Positions 23,625 through 36,400 of a DNA stretch of 60,000 nucleotides are shown here, in pieces; position 1 is the first letter of the stretch, and the number at the start of each line of letters is the position of its first letter. The notes beneath the pieces were generated by a model, which had not been told where the DNA came from, made no database searches, and saw nothing but the letters and a program-made list of their open reading frames with translations. The stretch lies in assembly GCA_903813345.2 (NCBI GenBank), contig CAIIXF020000003.1, forward strand, positions 13,408,931 to 13,468,930, written 5' to 3'. This DNA comes from Owenia fusiformis (Eukaryota; Annelida; Polychaeta; Sabellida; Oweniidae). Made by a program: the position numbers and the translations under genes.

Positions 23625-25851
23625 ATGAACAAATGCTTTTTTTCAACTTGCTACTGTTTCATTTCATTGACAAATATCATACTAATTATCAAGAAGGAAA
23701 TGAAACTTTTAATCCAAGAACTGATCAATCTTTTGCCCTACTCTCTACTAATGATAGAGAGGTTTATAGCATTTTACTTGGGTTAGACACAAAAAAGCTA
23801 CTGGCCCTGATATGTTAAGTAAAATGGCAGCAATGCTTAAAATGGCAGTACCATCGCTTTCACCAATATTATCAAAATTATTAAACAAAATGTTCATTCT
23901 TAATAAATACCCCCAATCATGGAAACTAGGCCACATTGTAGCAATTCACAAAAGTAAAGACAAAACAGATGTGAAAAATTATAGACCAATAACTCTCCTG
24001 AGCTGTATCTCTAAAGTTGCAGAACGCGTAATCTTCAAAAGACTTTTTGACCATCTTATTGTGAACAATTTATTTCATAACCTCCAAAGTGGCTTTTTGC
24101 CAGGTCACAGCACCCAGGCACAGCTTCTAAGTATAATTGATGTTATATCTAATGAAATTGAAAATGGGGCCAATGTAAGGGGGGTTTATCTTGACATTTC
24201 AGCCGCCTTTGATTCAATGCCCTATGGGCTACTATTTAAAAACTGAAAATGTATGGTTTTGGTCATAACATCATAGAATTAATGAAATCTTACCTATTAA
24301 ACAGACAAGTTAAAGTCGTATTGGATGGCCAAGAGTCTGAAGTATCTGAGTTGAACAATATAAATGCAGGAGTACCTCAAGGCTCCATCTTAGGTCCCCT
24401 CTTGTTTCTTATTTATATCAATCATCTACCTGATAACTTAAGTACCAAATGTTTTATATATGCAGACGACACGTCACTTTACCAATCCTTCACAGCTGAA
24501 ACAGCAGCTGCAAAGAATAATGAATTACAAGAGGATCTAAACAAAATTCTCTTATGGTCAAATACATGGAAATTAAACTTCAAGGCTAGTAAGAGTAAAG
24601 ATTTGACTTTTTTTAATCCAAGAAAGAGCGAAATTTTGACCCCAGATCTTTCCCTTGGTAATGACAAGTTACCAAAACTAAACAATCACAAGCATTTGGG
24701 CTTGATTTTGGACAAAAATCTCACTTTTGACTATCACATTACTGAACTTGCAGCAAGAATAGATAAACTCATAAATCCGTTAAAAGTCTTCAGTAAGAAA
24801 ATAAGTGGAAAACACCTTGAAACAATTTTTAAGTCTTTTATTTTGCCACTCTTTGATTATTGTGACATTATTTATGGGTGTGCAAATTTGACAAAACTAC
24901 AACTATTAGACTGCCTTTACTATAAAGCTGCACTTATTTGTTCAGGTGCCATGCATGGAACATCAGCCACAAACGTTTTGCACAATTTAAATTGGCTAAC
25001 ACTCTCAAATAGACGTCAATATCATAGAGCTACTTTTATGTATAGAGCTCACAACAGCTTGCTGCCTTCTTATGTCACTGAGATTTTTGAACCACTTAAA
25101 AGAAATCAAACACATGAACTAAGACACCAACTTGACTATATTTTACCAGTTAAATCCAAATTTTACGAAAGATCTTGCATTTCAAAAACAATATCAGAAT
25201 GGAATCAACTCTCATCTGATATAAAGAATTCATCTAGCTTAAGCATATTTAAATCAAGCCTTAAAAGCAATCTTTTTAACGAAACTGTTATCAACTCATC
25301 AGAATTGTCCATCTCAAGAAACCAAGAAATTATATTAAACAGAGTACGATGTGATTTCATTTTCAAGGCTCACCTTTACTCGCATAACTTTACCAATGTA
25401 AATTCGCCCATCTGCTCATGTGGTATTAACAGTGAAACAACCAGTATGTGATTTTTCGATGTAACTTGAGATTAACCTTCTGGACTGAATTAGAAAACCA
25501 ATTAAAAAATATGAATATACAATACTCCTGTCAATATAAGACACAACGTGACAAACTTTCCCTGATCCTCCATGGTGATAACAGCATTAAGTAGAGCCTA
25601 GAATCTGATTGTTTTAAAGTGCAGTGCCATTTTCTTTGAGCGATGTGTAAATGTCTGAAATCCTCCACAAAACAACTTTTATCTTCTTGTATCTCATTTA
25701 TCTTAATCTATAGTATTGATTGAATACATTGTATATTGTAATTGTAGAAAGTGGCTAATAATGCTAAAAGCACAGCCACTTACACTATATTATTGTATTG
25801 TATTCTTTGTACAAATGAATAACTTAATAAAAAATAAATAAAAAAAATAAA
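23625..25851 (+). mobile_element. Truncated LINE with A-rich tail
   Basis: Extends from the truncated 5' edge inside the 3' flank of gene 2 to an A-rich tail (ATAAAAAATAAATAAAAAAA) at about 25827-25851. Its right edge abuts a duplicated block of phosphatase intron, so no clean target duplication can be read. The left edge is approximate. Confidence 0.75.
23633..25594 (+). pseudogene. Non-LTR retrotransposon reverse transcriptase remnant
   Basis: A 5'-truncated LINE polymerase of the CR1/L2/Jockey group. Successive pieces: LSTNDREVYSILLG up to KATGPD (frame break near 23797), SWKLGHIVAIHKSK, NYRPITLLSCISKVAE and GVYLDISAAFDS (break at 24240-24246 in an A run), then NAGVPQGSILGPLLFLIYIN, CFIYADDTSLY and a long thumb/C-terminal region. 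The end CSCGINSETTS breaks frame near 25450 and continues as RCNLRLTFWTELEN to a TAG at 25592-25594. The YADD catalytic box is intact, but at least three frameshifts make it non-functional. Confidence 0.9.
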
Positions 25852-26768
25852 AATTCACATTAAATCAGAGGAAGAGATATAATGAATGAATAAATGTCAC
25901 AGTGTATGAAGCAAATATATCACATTATCTTTGTTGATTTTTTATTTTAATAATTAACAAGTAGGCTAGTAAAACTAAACGAAAAATTCTAAAAATTAAA
26001 AAGAAATTAAACATTTAAAAAATTATTTTTATTGTATTCTATCTTATACAATTCTTAATTGCACACCGCAGGTAAAATCAGGTAACATAATTTCTCCCTT
26101 TAATAGGCCACCATAACCTATATCAAACTGATAAATGTTGCTATTTGCTAATAGACCAAAGAGTCTTCTATTCTGACTTGGTAGAGTAAAGAGCTGAACT
26201 TTTCAACTGTAATAGGTGACCACATACTCACTTTCCAGTTTGATTTTCAATCACACTATTATAAATAGACCTTTATCAAGCCAAACCCCAAAAAAAGATG
26301 TAGCCTTGCCTTGTCTGAAAGGTATAATAGACTAAAATGTAAAACTATATTTTGCATGGGCCTTAAATGAGACCACATATTTTCTCAAAAGTGTTTAAAT
26401 TATTAAAGGGGCGAGTTTACATAAATCTTCAGAAATTTATATCTCAAGAAATATATAGAAAATTAAGAATTTGTGGAGGAAATCCGAAAATGTAAGTTAC
26501 AATATTTTTTAGTTTCTGTGTAAAAATAATATTTTACTATTAATATTTTTAGGTTTGTAAGATATACTTTGAATATGATTTGAGTATTTTCTTTACCACT
26601 CTACTGAAGGCATTTATCTCAAAAAGTTTAAAACATCAATTGATAAGACATTTCTATGATAAAATATATTTTATATTTATATTTTTGCGAATCTATGATA
26701 TATGTGAAACCTAAATGTATGGTATACAGTAGTGCATATATTTAATCAAATGTAAGGACTCAGAAGCA
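25852..26768. repeat. Second copy of phosphatase intron segment
   Basis: Closely matches 11521-12760 in direct orientation, from ATTCACATTAAATCAGAGGA to AATGTAAGGACTC, but lacks the MITE present at 11810-12174. This shows a segmental duplication of intron-1 sequence, beginning 37 bp from phosphatase exon 2. A 45 bp stretch near 26510-26555 is an internal extra. Confidence 0.85.
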
Positions 26769-27175
26769 AGCTCTGGTCAAATTGCATTAGATTGTGATAA
26801 GAAATAAAACCTGTTTAAATGCAGTATTGAAATAAACAAATGTATTTTAACACTTGTAAGTTTCTTTGCACTTCATTTGTTTCATAATTGCATACAATAA
26901 CTAAATAAACAAAACACATTCAGAAATACTGTATAGTAGTATATTTAATTTTTCATCCACATTACAGGAAAAAAATTGTGATGTCCAATTTTAAATTTGC
27001 AGATCCTGAATTCAACATGCTCGCAATTTAACTTGTTTTACAGTATTGGCTACTTAACTTTTAGTCCATGGTATGACTTCCGAATATGAAGGATCCGTAG
27101 CACACTATAGTGCAGCAACATTTGAAGCAATATTTATGAAGGTGCATATGTCTTGATTCTTTTAGAATACCATTT
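26769..27175. other. Intergenic, nothing recognised
   Basis: AT-rich sequence with no ORF, repeat family or RNA that I can support. Confidence 0.4.
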
Positions 27176-28045
27176 GCCGAAAAAACTTCCGGCTTTCGGG
27201 TCGAAAAATGCCTTTCATCATAAGGGGTCAAAAAACGTAAATATTTTGATTTGAACTTTTATACATTTTATAGGACACAGACCATTATTCTAAGCATACA
27301 AACAAAAATAGATTGTCATAATGTAAAGATATACTATAGTTTTACTGTAGATGTCGGTGTTTATTTAGTGTAATTACACAAGTGTGTTTTTCAGATTTTT
27401 CAAATATGAGCCAAGCCAATTCAACAAAATTGTGTGGAATATTTAGAGTCCATTTCACTGTTTCATTTCGTCAGTAAAAGCTAAAAAATAAGAAATCAAA
27501 ATATCATTTTGAAAAATATATTCCTAATGTACATGAATGACTTTTGTATATCTTGGATTGCTTCTAGTTTGGCTTATAAAGTGTGTGGCCTCTTATATTT
27601 GGATGCTTCTCTGCCATGTTATTTTCAATAAGATTAACATGGCTGAAATTCTTCAAATTACAAGACGGCACAGGCTTATTGCACAAAAAACTAAAAAATC
27701 TGAAATATACAAATGCCATTCATGTACATTATGAATATACTTTTCCATATATTATTGCACAATGGTCTCCCAATTTCTTATTTTTGCTGTTCTACTGACG
27801 AAATGAAACAGTGAAATGGACTCTAGGTAATTTATGATTGGGAACATATAAGTAGGTATTGATAAGAAAAATAACCTCAAACTTATAGCTTAGAAACCTA
27901 AATCATATATTTAAAACCATTTTGTATTATTTTCTGTTGTATTGTGTGCTCCAAATTGTGAAAAATTGGGATTTTATTTTTTGGGGTAATTTTTGACCTC
28001 TGTTAATGGCAGGCATAATTCAGCCAAAAAGCCGGAAGTATATTA
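27176..28045. mobile_element. Probable TIR element with CTTCCGGCTTT ends
   Basis: Left AAAACTTCCGGCTTTCGG near 27182 and right AAAAAGCCGGAAGTAT near 28025 form a short inverted repeat. A second inverted-repeat unit is nested inside at 27446-27832. Boundaries are approximate because no empty site was found. Confidence 0.5.
27446..27832. mobile_element. MITE with perfect 31 bp inverted ends
   Basis: GAGTCCATTTCACTGTTTCA followed by TTTCGTCAGTA on the left is repeated exactly in inverse on the right (TACTGACGAAATGAAACAGT then GAAATGGACTC). Interior about 320 bp, with short chance ORFs only. Confidence 0.85.
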
Positions 28046-28155
28046 AATGGTTATAATAAAGATTAAAAAAAAACGATACCCAAACAAGGATTCTAAATTG
28101 TTGCAGTAAATGTACAGAGGTATTTTGCTCTTAAAATCTGGATATAATTAGGATA

Positions 28156-29595
28156 ACCAGAACAACGGCAACGCCAAAGTGTAGCGAATCCCATCGAACA
28201 TTTTCAAAAGGGACACCTTCTACCAAAAGTGTCATTAGACAGTGTGCCATGCTTATAATATTCACAAACCAAATATGAACAAAATCGCTCTACTACTTTT
28301 CGAGTTATAGTAAAATACGTTAAAATGGTGGCCATTTTGAAAAATGGCCGCCTTCTACCAAAAGTCTCATTAGACAGTGTGCCATGCTTATACGGATTCA
28401 CGTACCAAATATGAACAAAATCGCTCCACTACTTTTCGAGTTATAGTAAAATAAGTTAAAATGGCCGCCTTCTACGAAAAAGTGTCATTAGACAGTGTGC
28501 CATGCTTACAGTATTCACATACCGAATATGAACAAAATCGCTCCACTACTTTTCGAGTTATAGTAAAATAAATTAAGGTATGAGTACCGTAATCCAACAC
28601 CAAATTCGAAAATTCAGAACAATACCCGGCACATTAGGCGTTCGTGATCAACTATGAAACGCTTACCCCCCATAGTGTTATATATCAAAATGTACCTGTT
28701 CATATAGGGATTCGATTGATCTACATCAAATTATAGGGAGTCAGGTTACTTTTTGAGATATCAGCGTCCATTTATTGTAACTCGCGTTTGCTAACATTGC
28801 CTCAATTCTGAGACGACGGGCCAAACGCGTAGTAAACATGATCACGTCAGAACTATTTTGACCTACATCACTATTTTCGTAATTCAAATGAAAGTTGAAC
28901 TCCTCCTCTTTATTTTGATACCAAATAGTGGCATACTAGGTACCCTAGAAGCCAGCTATGGTGTTATTTAGAACAAAACCACAAGTTTTTAAATGGACTA
29001 TATAGGGGTCATACCTTTTGGCGGATGGATATGGAACCTCATACCTTAAAATGGCCGCCATTTTTCAAAATGTCCGCCATTTTTCAAAATGGCCCCCTTC
29101 TACCAAAAGTGTCATTAGACAGTGTGCCATGCTTATAGTATTCACATACCAAATATGAACAAAATCGCTCCACTACTTTTCGAGTTACAGCAAAAATCGT
29201 AAAATAACGAGTAAAGGCCGCCATTTTTCAAGATGGCTGCCATGTGCTTTTTTAATATCTACATTTCTAGCTTTATTAATGTCCTATATAATTTTTTTTA
29301 CATGTAAAACATATTGCTATTACAGTTTTACATATTGCACCTAAATTACTGTAAAATCGGCACTAAAATGGCCGCCATTTTTAAATGAGCGGCCATTTTG
29401 AAATTCGGCTTTCGAGCAGAACTTCTACCCCCATAGGGTATATGTGTACAAAATATGAATAAAATCGGGCCAACGGTATTTGAGTTATTGCCCGGACAGA
29501 CGGACGGACGTACGTACGTACGGACGGACGTACGTCGTACGTACGGACGGTCAGAGGCGTTCCCTATATCCCTCCGAACTTCGTTCAATGGGATA
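28156..29595. mobile_element. MITE with GGAC tail, family A copy 3 (expanded)
   Basis: Starts ACCAGAACAACGGCAACGCC and ends TTCAATGGGATA. The exact empty site AATTAGGATAATTATCAAAC is at 19217. The 120 bp internal unit (CTACCAAAAGTGTCATTAGA with CAAAATCGCTCCACTACTTT) is present four to five times, against two in the copy at 18178. A TTAA-type MITE is nested at 28577-29045. The tail mixes GGAC and GTAC repeats (29505-29550). Confidence 0.87.
28573..29049. mobile_element. piggyBac-type MITE nested in MITE
   Basis: TTAA at both ends (28573-28576 and 29046-29049), with inverted ends TTAAGGTATGAG and CTCATACCTTAA. It interrupts the expected run GTAAAATAAATTAAAATGGC of the host MITE. The host sequence on both sides is contiguous when the insert and one TTAA are removed. 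Confidence 0.88.
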
Positions 29596-30431
29596 ATTAT
29601 CAAACCATCGCAGGTAATTGAGTTGAATAGACTAGATGCGAGTAGAAATGATCTTGATTTACGTCATTAAATATTTAAAATTCAGTCAAAGTGATGTCAT
29701 ATTTGAAATCTGCATGTAACAATACATCTAAAAATATGGTTTCGAAAATTGTTTATCAACTTTGAAAATTTAATACTTTTTGAAAATGTGACTTCTAGCT
29801 CGGGTTGATTCTCCATAGACCCCATATTACAAAATCACAAAAAGTGAAATATCTTTCCTTGTATTGGACATCTAACATTTTCTTTTACTGGACATACTTT
29901 AATTTGCATAACTATTTGATACATACGGGCTATATGAAAATTGAACCACTAAAACCTATGTAATTTAAGTTAAAGGAAACTTTCTGCTATACCCGCCATG
30001 CTATCTGACCCGAGCGAGCCACCTGGTGGTGAAACTGGTAACTACCTACTCGCATTTGCGTTATTGCTATGATCTTCAGGCATTTTTGCTATATTGTTAC
30101 TAATCTTAACTATTAAAGTTAGTTCATAAACTGGATGTAATTTTATCTCTTTCAGTTTGTTAGAAAACATGCATACAGACTACATTTAACATGAGACACT
30201 CATTTCTATATGAACAGTGGAGTGTAACCGAAATATAAACTAATGATGTTATTTATCAAAATTGTGAATTCATTCAGAAAACCTACAATATCACGATGTA
30301 TTACTTTGGTTTTAAGTGCCCGAGTGAAATATGCCCCCCCTCCTTGTTGGTTCTCAGTCCACCCCTGCATTTTTACACTTTTATATCCGTATTATATACA
30401 GAAAGAGTGATTTTGCAATTCTAGGACAAAT

Positions 30432-33400
30432 ATGGATGCTGAGGCTCTTAAAAAACTAGCCATAGCTAATTGTAATGAGTTTGGCAGACGTTGGAATGAG
30501 CCAAATAAAAGTTGGGAGAAACTAGTTGAAGACTTCTATAACACTGATGCAGTGATATACCCACCAGGCAGTCAACCAATCACTGGACTCACAAGTATGC
30601 ATAAACCTAGAATATTTGTTAAGTCATGTGACATTCATATCGTCAAAATGGACACTGCACTTTAAAACTAGAAAACAGCACATATTCTACTGAATAGAAC
30701 ATATTTTACAAAATCACAAGTCATTTTGGGCATTTCACGGTAGAAATAACCAAAAAGTAGAAGACAAGGATGACTTTTCTGCCATTTTGCAATCTGACAG
30801 GGACGAGTCATCTTGAAAATTTCTTTAATTTTTCTCTCAATATTGTAATTATACAAAGGAAAGTTTGGTTGATTTAATAAAAGTATCTTGTTAATGAATT
30901 TTTTTTTTATCTATTTTGGGTTTTTTGTTTTAATTTTTTGAATACTATTTGTTAAATCAACCAAAATTTCCTTTTTACATGTATAACTATAATATTGAGA
31001 GGTCTAAGAAAATGTTGTTTATGCTATTTTATTCCAACTACAGCTACGGAAAGATATCTTAATTCATTCTCAAGAATTGGTAAAAAGAAACAAAAAACAA
31101 TTGCACTAAATAACAAAATTTTTTCACAAAAACAGTTATGTAAAATATATAGAGATATAATTTTCGCATTAAATTGTTGTCAATCAGTCAAAATTACATA
31201 AAGGACCATTTTATTACAGAATGTTTTCAATAATTTGTTTAAGAGACAAACATTGTTGAATTCAGTTCACCATATCAATACCAATCCTTTGAATCAAATT
31301 TAAGTTATCAGCTGGCTATGTTGAATTGATTGGTCAGACTGAAAGTTTTTGAGCAAAGGTCCAATGCCTATAAGGTATAAGCCACACACATTTGGACCAA
31401 ATCTGTCTACTGGAATACGAACAAAAGAATGGAGGCAAGAACGAAAGGATGGCTTCTTTATATCCCTACGAACCCTTGTTGGTGGGATAATAAGTGAATA
31501 AATAATTCATGGGCTTAGCCAGAGGGGTGCGATGGTTGCGAACGCACCCCCCCCCCCCCATAACCAATAAAAATAAAACCATTAAAAAGAAGATTTGCTA
31601 GCTCAATTTTGAAGGAAGTCATATCAAATTCAAAACAAAATTTAAAAAAAGATTTATTTGGGCTCGATCGCATCCCCCTGACTGAAAACCGAAATATTTT
31701 GGGCTGATCGCACCCCACCCCTGACTGAAAGCTGGCTAAGCCCATGGAATTTATGACATCCAAAATACAAACACTCAAACATTTTTAATTTCAGATATCA
31801 GCACATTTCTTCAAGTGTTCCCAAATAATCTTAAGGTACACGGCAGTCTCATAAAAGTCAGAAGTGTGGAAGAAGACTCATACTTTGCAATATTCAGTGT
31901 TCAAGGAACAATTGATGGAAAAGAAGTTGACAGATTCACGTAAGTTACTAAGAAAATTATAGAAAATTTCTGATATTTTAAGTGTTGACATCTTTCTTCA
32001 CTAGGACTCATTTTTGTTTTCTTTAATTTGGCATTTTAATTATGAAAAAACAACCAAATAACTGACTCAAATTATATTAAAGAGGCACTGTGCCATAGGA
32101 TAGCACAATCAAGACCCCTCTGGACTTTTTTGCATATTGAGTTTCACCACATATAAAGGGGCGATCCATATATTGTGATAAAAATGCTCTCATTTTGTGA
32201 TTTTTTCACATATCCCTGTCATTTTTTCAGAACATGTAGATTTTGTAGTTTCACATACAATGCTTAAATGTAATAGCTATATCTTAAATTCATTTTGAGA
32301 TAATGTTGCCATGGTAACCTGTATTTACATGTAGGGTAGGCAGGTCAGTTTTATTATAATGTATAAAATAGATAAATTTGTTAATTAATCCTTCCTTCGG
32401 TACCTATTTTAAGCAGATCAAACGCATCTTCCAGTCATTGCCATCTATTCGCTGAACTGTTCTGTACCTTTATTGCCTTTGTTTGCTAATATAGACAGTG
32501 GGATAGTTCTCTCTTCCTAAGTTGCATCTAAAATCATTTTAGTGTTATTCTCTGTCTGCAAGCTCTTCTTGCTTGCAACAAGATTATGGATGATTTTCAG
32601 AAGTGATCATGCCTTCCTTTCTACAGTACTTCCTAAAGATTCTTTAAGCAGATATAACACCTTGCCCATACACTTAAAGCTTCCATATGTGTATCTGACA
32701 GTGTACTCTTACTCATTCTTGAAAGTACAGTACATAAAATCTAATGGTACTAATGTATCCGTTAAATGTCATACTCAGCATCAGCCACACATACCTCATC
32801 AGCTGTTTTGATTTGATTGGTCGTTGAATTTGTTTATCCGATATTTCGGCAATAATATACCCAAAAGTTTTATTCTCAAGATATATCCATGTTATGTGAG
32901 ATATTATATGAGCAATAACAATAGGACATCATTGATTGTCTGGGGGAGAAACCTATGGTTATTTAAAACATCTTAGATGCTCTGACAGCGCTGGCTACTG
33001 ATATGCTTCATCAGCAGTCTCACTCCTCCTGCTTTCGGGGATTAAACTGAAGCAGGTATGGCGAGGAGTTACCCCAAGCAGAGTTGATCAGGCTCCACCA
33101 GCATTTGATACAATGTAGCCACGTAAGATGGTAGATTAATGGGGCGAAAACCACATTGTATGGGTTTCAACAGATGTTATCCGGATGGTATCATTAGCAA
33201 CACTGTGTCCATATACCCCTCTACTATCACTAGTATACTACTATGATCATAGTATAATGCATCTTTAAGGTCTTACACTTTCTCGAGCAATGTTTAAGGA
33301 AAACTCTAAGGCAGGAATCTGTATTATGATTACATGAGCTATAAATGAAAAAGGAAGCCAATTAGGAAAAATGCAGTGATCTCCCCTGCATAAAGCAAGT

Positions 33401-36400
33401 GGGTGCAGCACCCACTTGAGATTTTAAAAAAAATTAGTACCGTCGGTACTGGGCTCACATGGTGTTGCTCAAAAGTGAAGTGAATGATGGCTAAAATCAC
33501 AGAAATAAAAAAAAAAAACGGATATAATTTTTTGCTGATTTTTTGTAACAAAATCATTTCAAGCCACTTGCCACTATTTTGGACTGACTGAGAGACAGAT
33601 GGACAAATCGATGTGAAAATGGCTGAAAAAAAAACTACTCTTTACAGTGACATGGTTTTTTCAATGCAGGACACCTGAAATTATTTGTAAAGCTAGGAAA
33701 TGGGCCAACACTGAATTTCGCGAGACAAAAATGGCGACCATTTTGAAAATAGGCAAGCTTTTGAACCAGGAGTCATAGGGGAGTTTTTTGTATTGATGTT
33801 GAACAAAAATAACTTGAAACTGGAATCCTATCGACAGAGGTTTTAAGCAAATGGTCCAAAAGAGGATTTCGCGAGACAGATGGACAAATCAATGTTAACT
33901 AAAATGGCTGAAAATAAAAATTAAAAAAACGGATATAATATTTTGCTTATTTTTTGTAAAAAAAATATTTCATACAACTACTCTTTACAGTGATATGGTT
34001 TTCTACAATGCAGGACAGCTGAAATTATTTGTTAAGCTAGGAAATGGGCCAAAAGTGAATTTCGCGAGACAAGAATGGCCGCAATCTTGAAAATAGGCGA
34101 GCTTTTGAACCAAGAGTCATAGGAGAGTTTTTTGTATTGATGTTGAACAAAATTAACTTAAAACGGGAATCCTATCGACAGAGGGTTTAAGGCAAATGGT
34201 CCAAAAGTGGATTTTGCGAGACAGAAGGACAAATCAATGTTAACTAAAATGGCTAAAAATAAAAAAATGGATACCATTTTTTGCTGATTTTTTGTAACAA
34301 AATTATTTCATACATCTGCTTTTTACATTGATATGGAGTTTTACAATGTAGGACACTTGAAATTATTTGTAAAGCTAGGAAATGGGTCAAAAGTGAATTT
34401 CGCGAGACAAGAATGGCGGCCACCTTGAAAATAGGCGAGCTTTTGAAGCAAGAGTCATAGGAGAGTTTTTTGTATTGATGTTGAACAAAATTAACTTAAA
34501 ATGGGAATCCTATCGACAGAGGGTTTAAGGCAAATGGTCCAAAAGTGGATTTTGCGAGACAGAAGGACAAATCAATGTTAACTAAAATGGCTGAAAATAA
34601 AAAAAATTGATATAATTTTTTGCTGATTTTTCGTAACAAAATTATTTCATACATCTGCTTTTTACATTGATATGGAGTTTTACAATGTAGGACACTTGAA
34701 ATTATTTGTAAAGCTATGAAATGGTCAAGCGAGACAAAAATGGCGGCCATTTTGAAAATAGGCGAGCTTTTGAACCAGGAGTCATAGGGGAGTTTTCTGT
34801 ATTGATGTTGAACAGAAACAACTTAAAACAGGAATCCTATCGACAGAGGTTTTAAAACGTGCCACTGTTGTTGACGGAAAAGTGGATTTCGCTAGTCAGA
34901 CGGACAAATCAATGTTAACTAAAATGGCTGAAAATAAAAATATGGATACAATTTTTCACTGATTTTTTGTAACAAAATTATTTCATATATCTACTCTTTA
35001 CATTGACATGGATTTTTACAATGTAGGACACCTGAAATTATTTGTAAAGCTAGGAAATGGGTCAAAAGTGAATTTCGCGAGACAAAAATGGCGGCCATTT
35101 TGAAAATAGGCGAGCTTTTGAACCAGGAGTCATAGGGGAGTTTTCTGTATGGATGTTGAACAGAAATAACTTAAAACAGGAATCCTATCGACAGAGGTTT
35201 TAAAACGTGCCACTATTGTTGACGGATGTCATTTGTTGTTGCTGCATTGGTTTCTTCATTCATTGTCTTCTTTCTTTGTCTTCTTTCTTTGTCATCTTTC
35301 TTTGTCTTCTTTCTTTGTCTTGATTTGATTGTGATGTTAGTTATCTTTCTTCAGGGTCCACAGACTTGAGACTGCGCGTAGGTGGGTTAAACGTTTTGAT
35401 CCGGCCGGAAAACTCTCCCCTTCCCCTTACTGATGTTCTTATGTTCATCTGTCTTCTTAGTTCACCCTCTTTGCGGAGAATATACTGTTTCATTTACATT
35501 TGTTAATGTTCTCTTCTCTCATTAATTTTCCAGTGCTTCATGATGATATTCTCCTGCATATTGTATTTAGTACATATCCATTTATTTCTTGTTATAGCTT
35601 TCTTAGTATATGAATTTAGTGTGTTACTCCTGTAACCTTGACGTTGTAGTTTATTTCCCAGGCTGGTAACTCTGTTTGTTGCATCTTCCATTTGACTGCA
35701 GATTCTTGAAATCCTTATTATTTGTGATATAAATATTCCATAGGACTGGTTTCTAGGAATATTTCCGGATAAATCTGGATATGAGACTATTTAGAAATTG
35801 AAGTTTTCCCTTTTGTCGTATAGTTTTGTTGTGATTTGTTTATTTACTATTTTCATTTGTATGTCCAGAAAAGTTGTTTCTGTATCCTTCTCATTTTCCT
35901 TGTTTAACACTAGTTCTTCAGGATAGATGTTATTCATATCAGTCTCCATTTCTCCGTCGTTGTTTATTGTACATAAATCATCGATGAATCTTGTAGTTTT
36001 AGCATATTTTAGTACTTTGGAATAGTCTTCCCTATACATTTTCTCAATGGCTTGAAATTCATAACTGTATAAGTATAGGTTTGCCATATATGGCGCCGGA
36101 TCGATTCCCATCGGTATTCCAATTTTCTCTCTTAGAATTGATTTCCCTGCTTTAAAGTAAGCTGTGTCTACGATGAAATCCACTAGATCATTGCACTCTC
36201 CTTTGGTATATGCCTTTTTATTATCCGCCTTTCCACCCCATTTGGCTTCATCTCCGCCTACTGTTATCTTTTGGTTAGTTCCTCCTCTGAAGGCTTTATC
36301 TATAACCCATTTCAGTTTTTCCTTTATGTCAGTTAGATTAATCTTTGTGTATAGTGTAGAGAAATCATACGAGGCTATGTTCCTTGCCCCATTCCTTAAA

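Noticed and set aside
29346-29670. Arg/Thr/Ser-rich ORFs on both strands
   Set aside because: Translations of the GGAC/GTAC microsatellite in the MITE tail.
35228-35502. Possible hammerhead ribozyme in the Penelope 3' region
   Set aside because: CTGAAGA occurs (minus strand) but without a pairing stem II or a GAAA box at the right distance.
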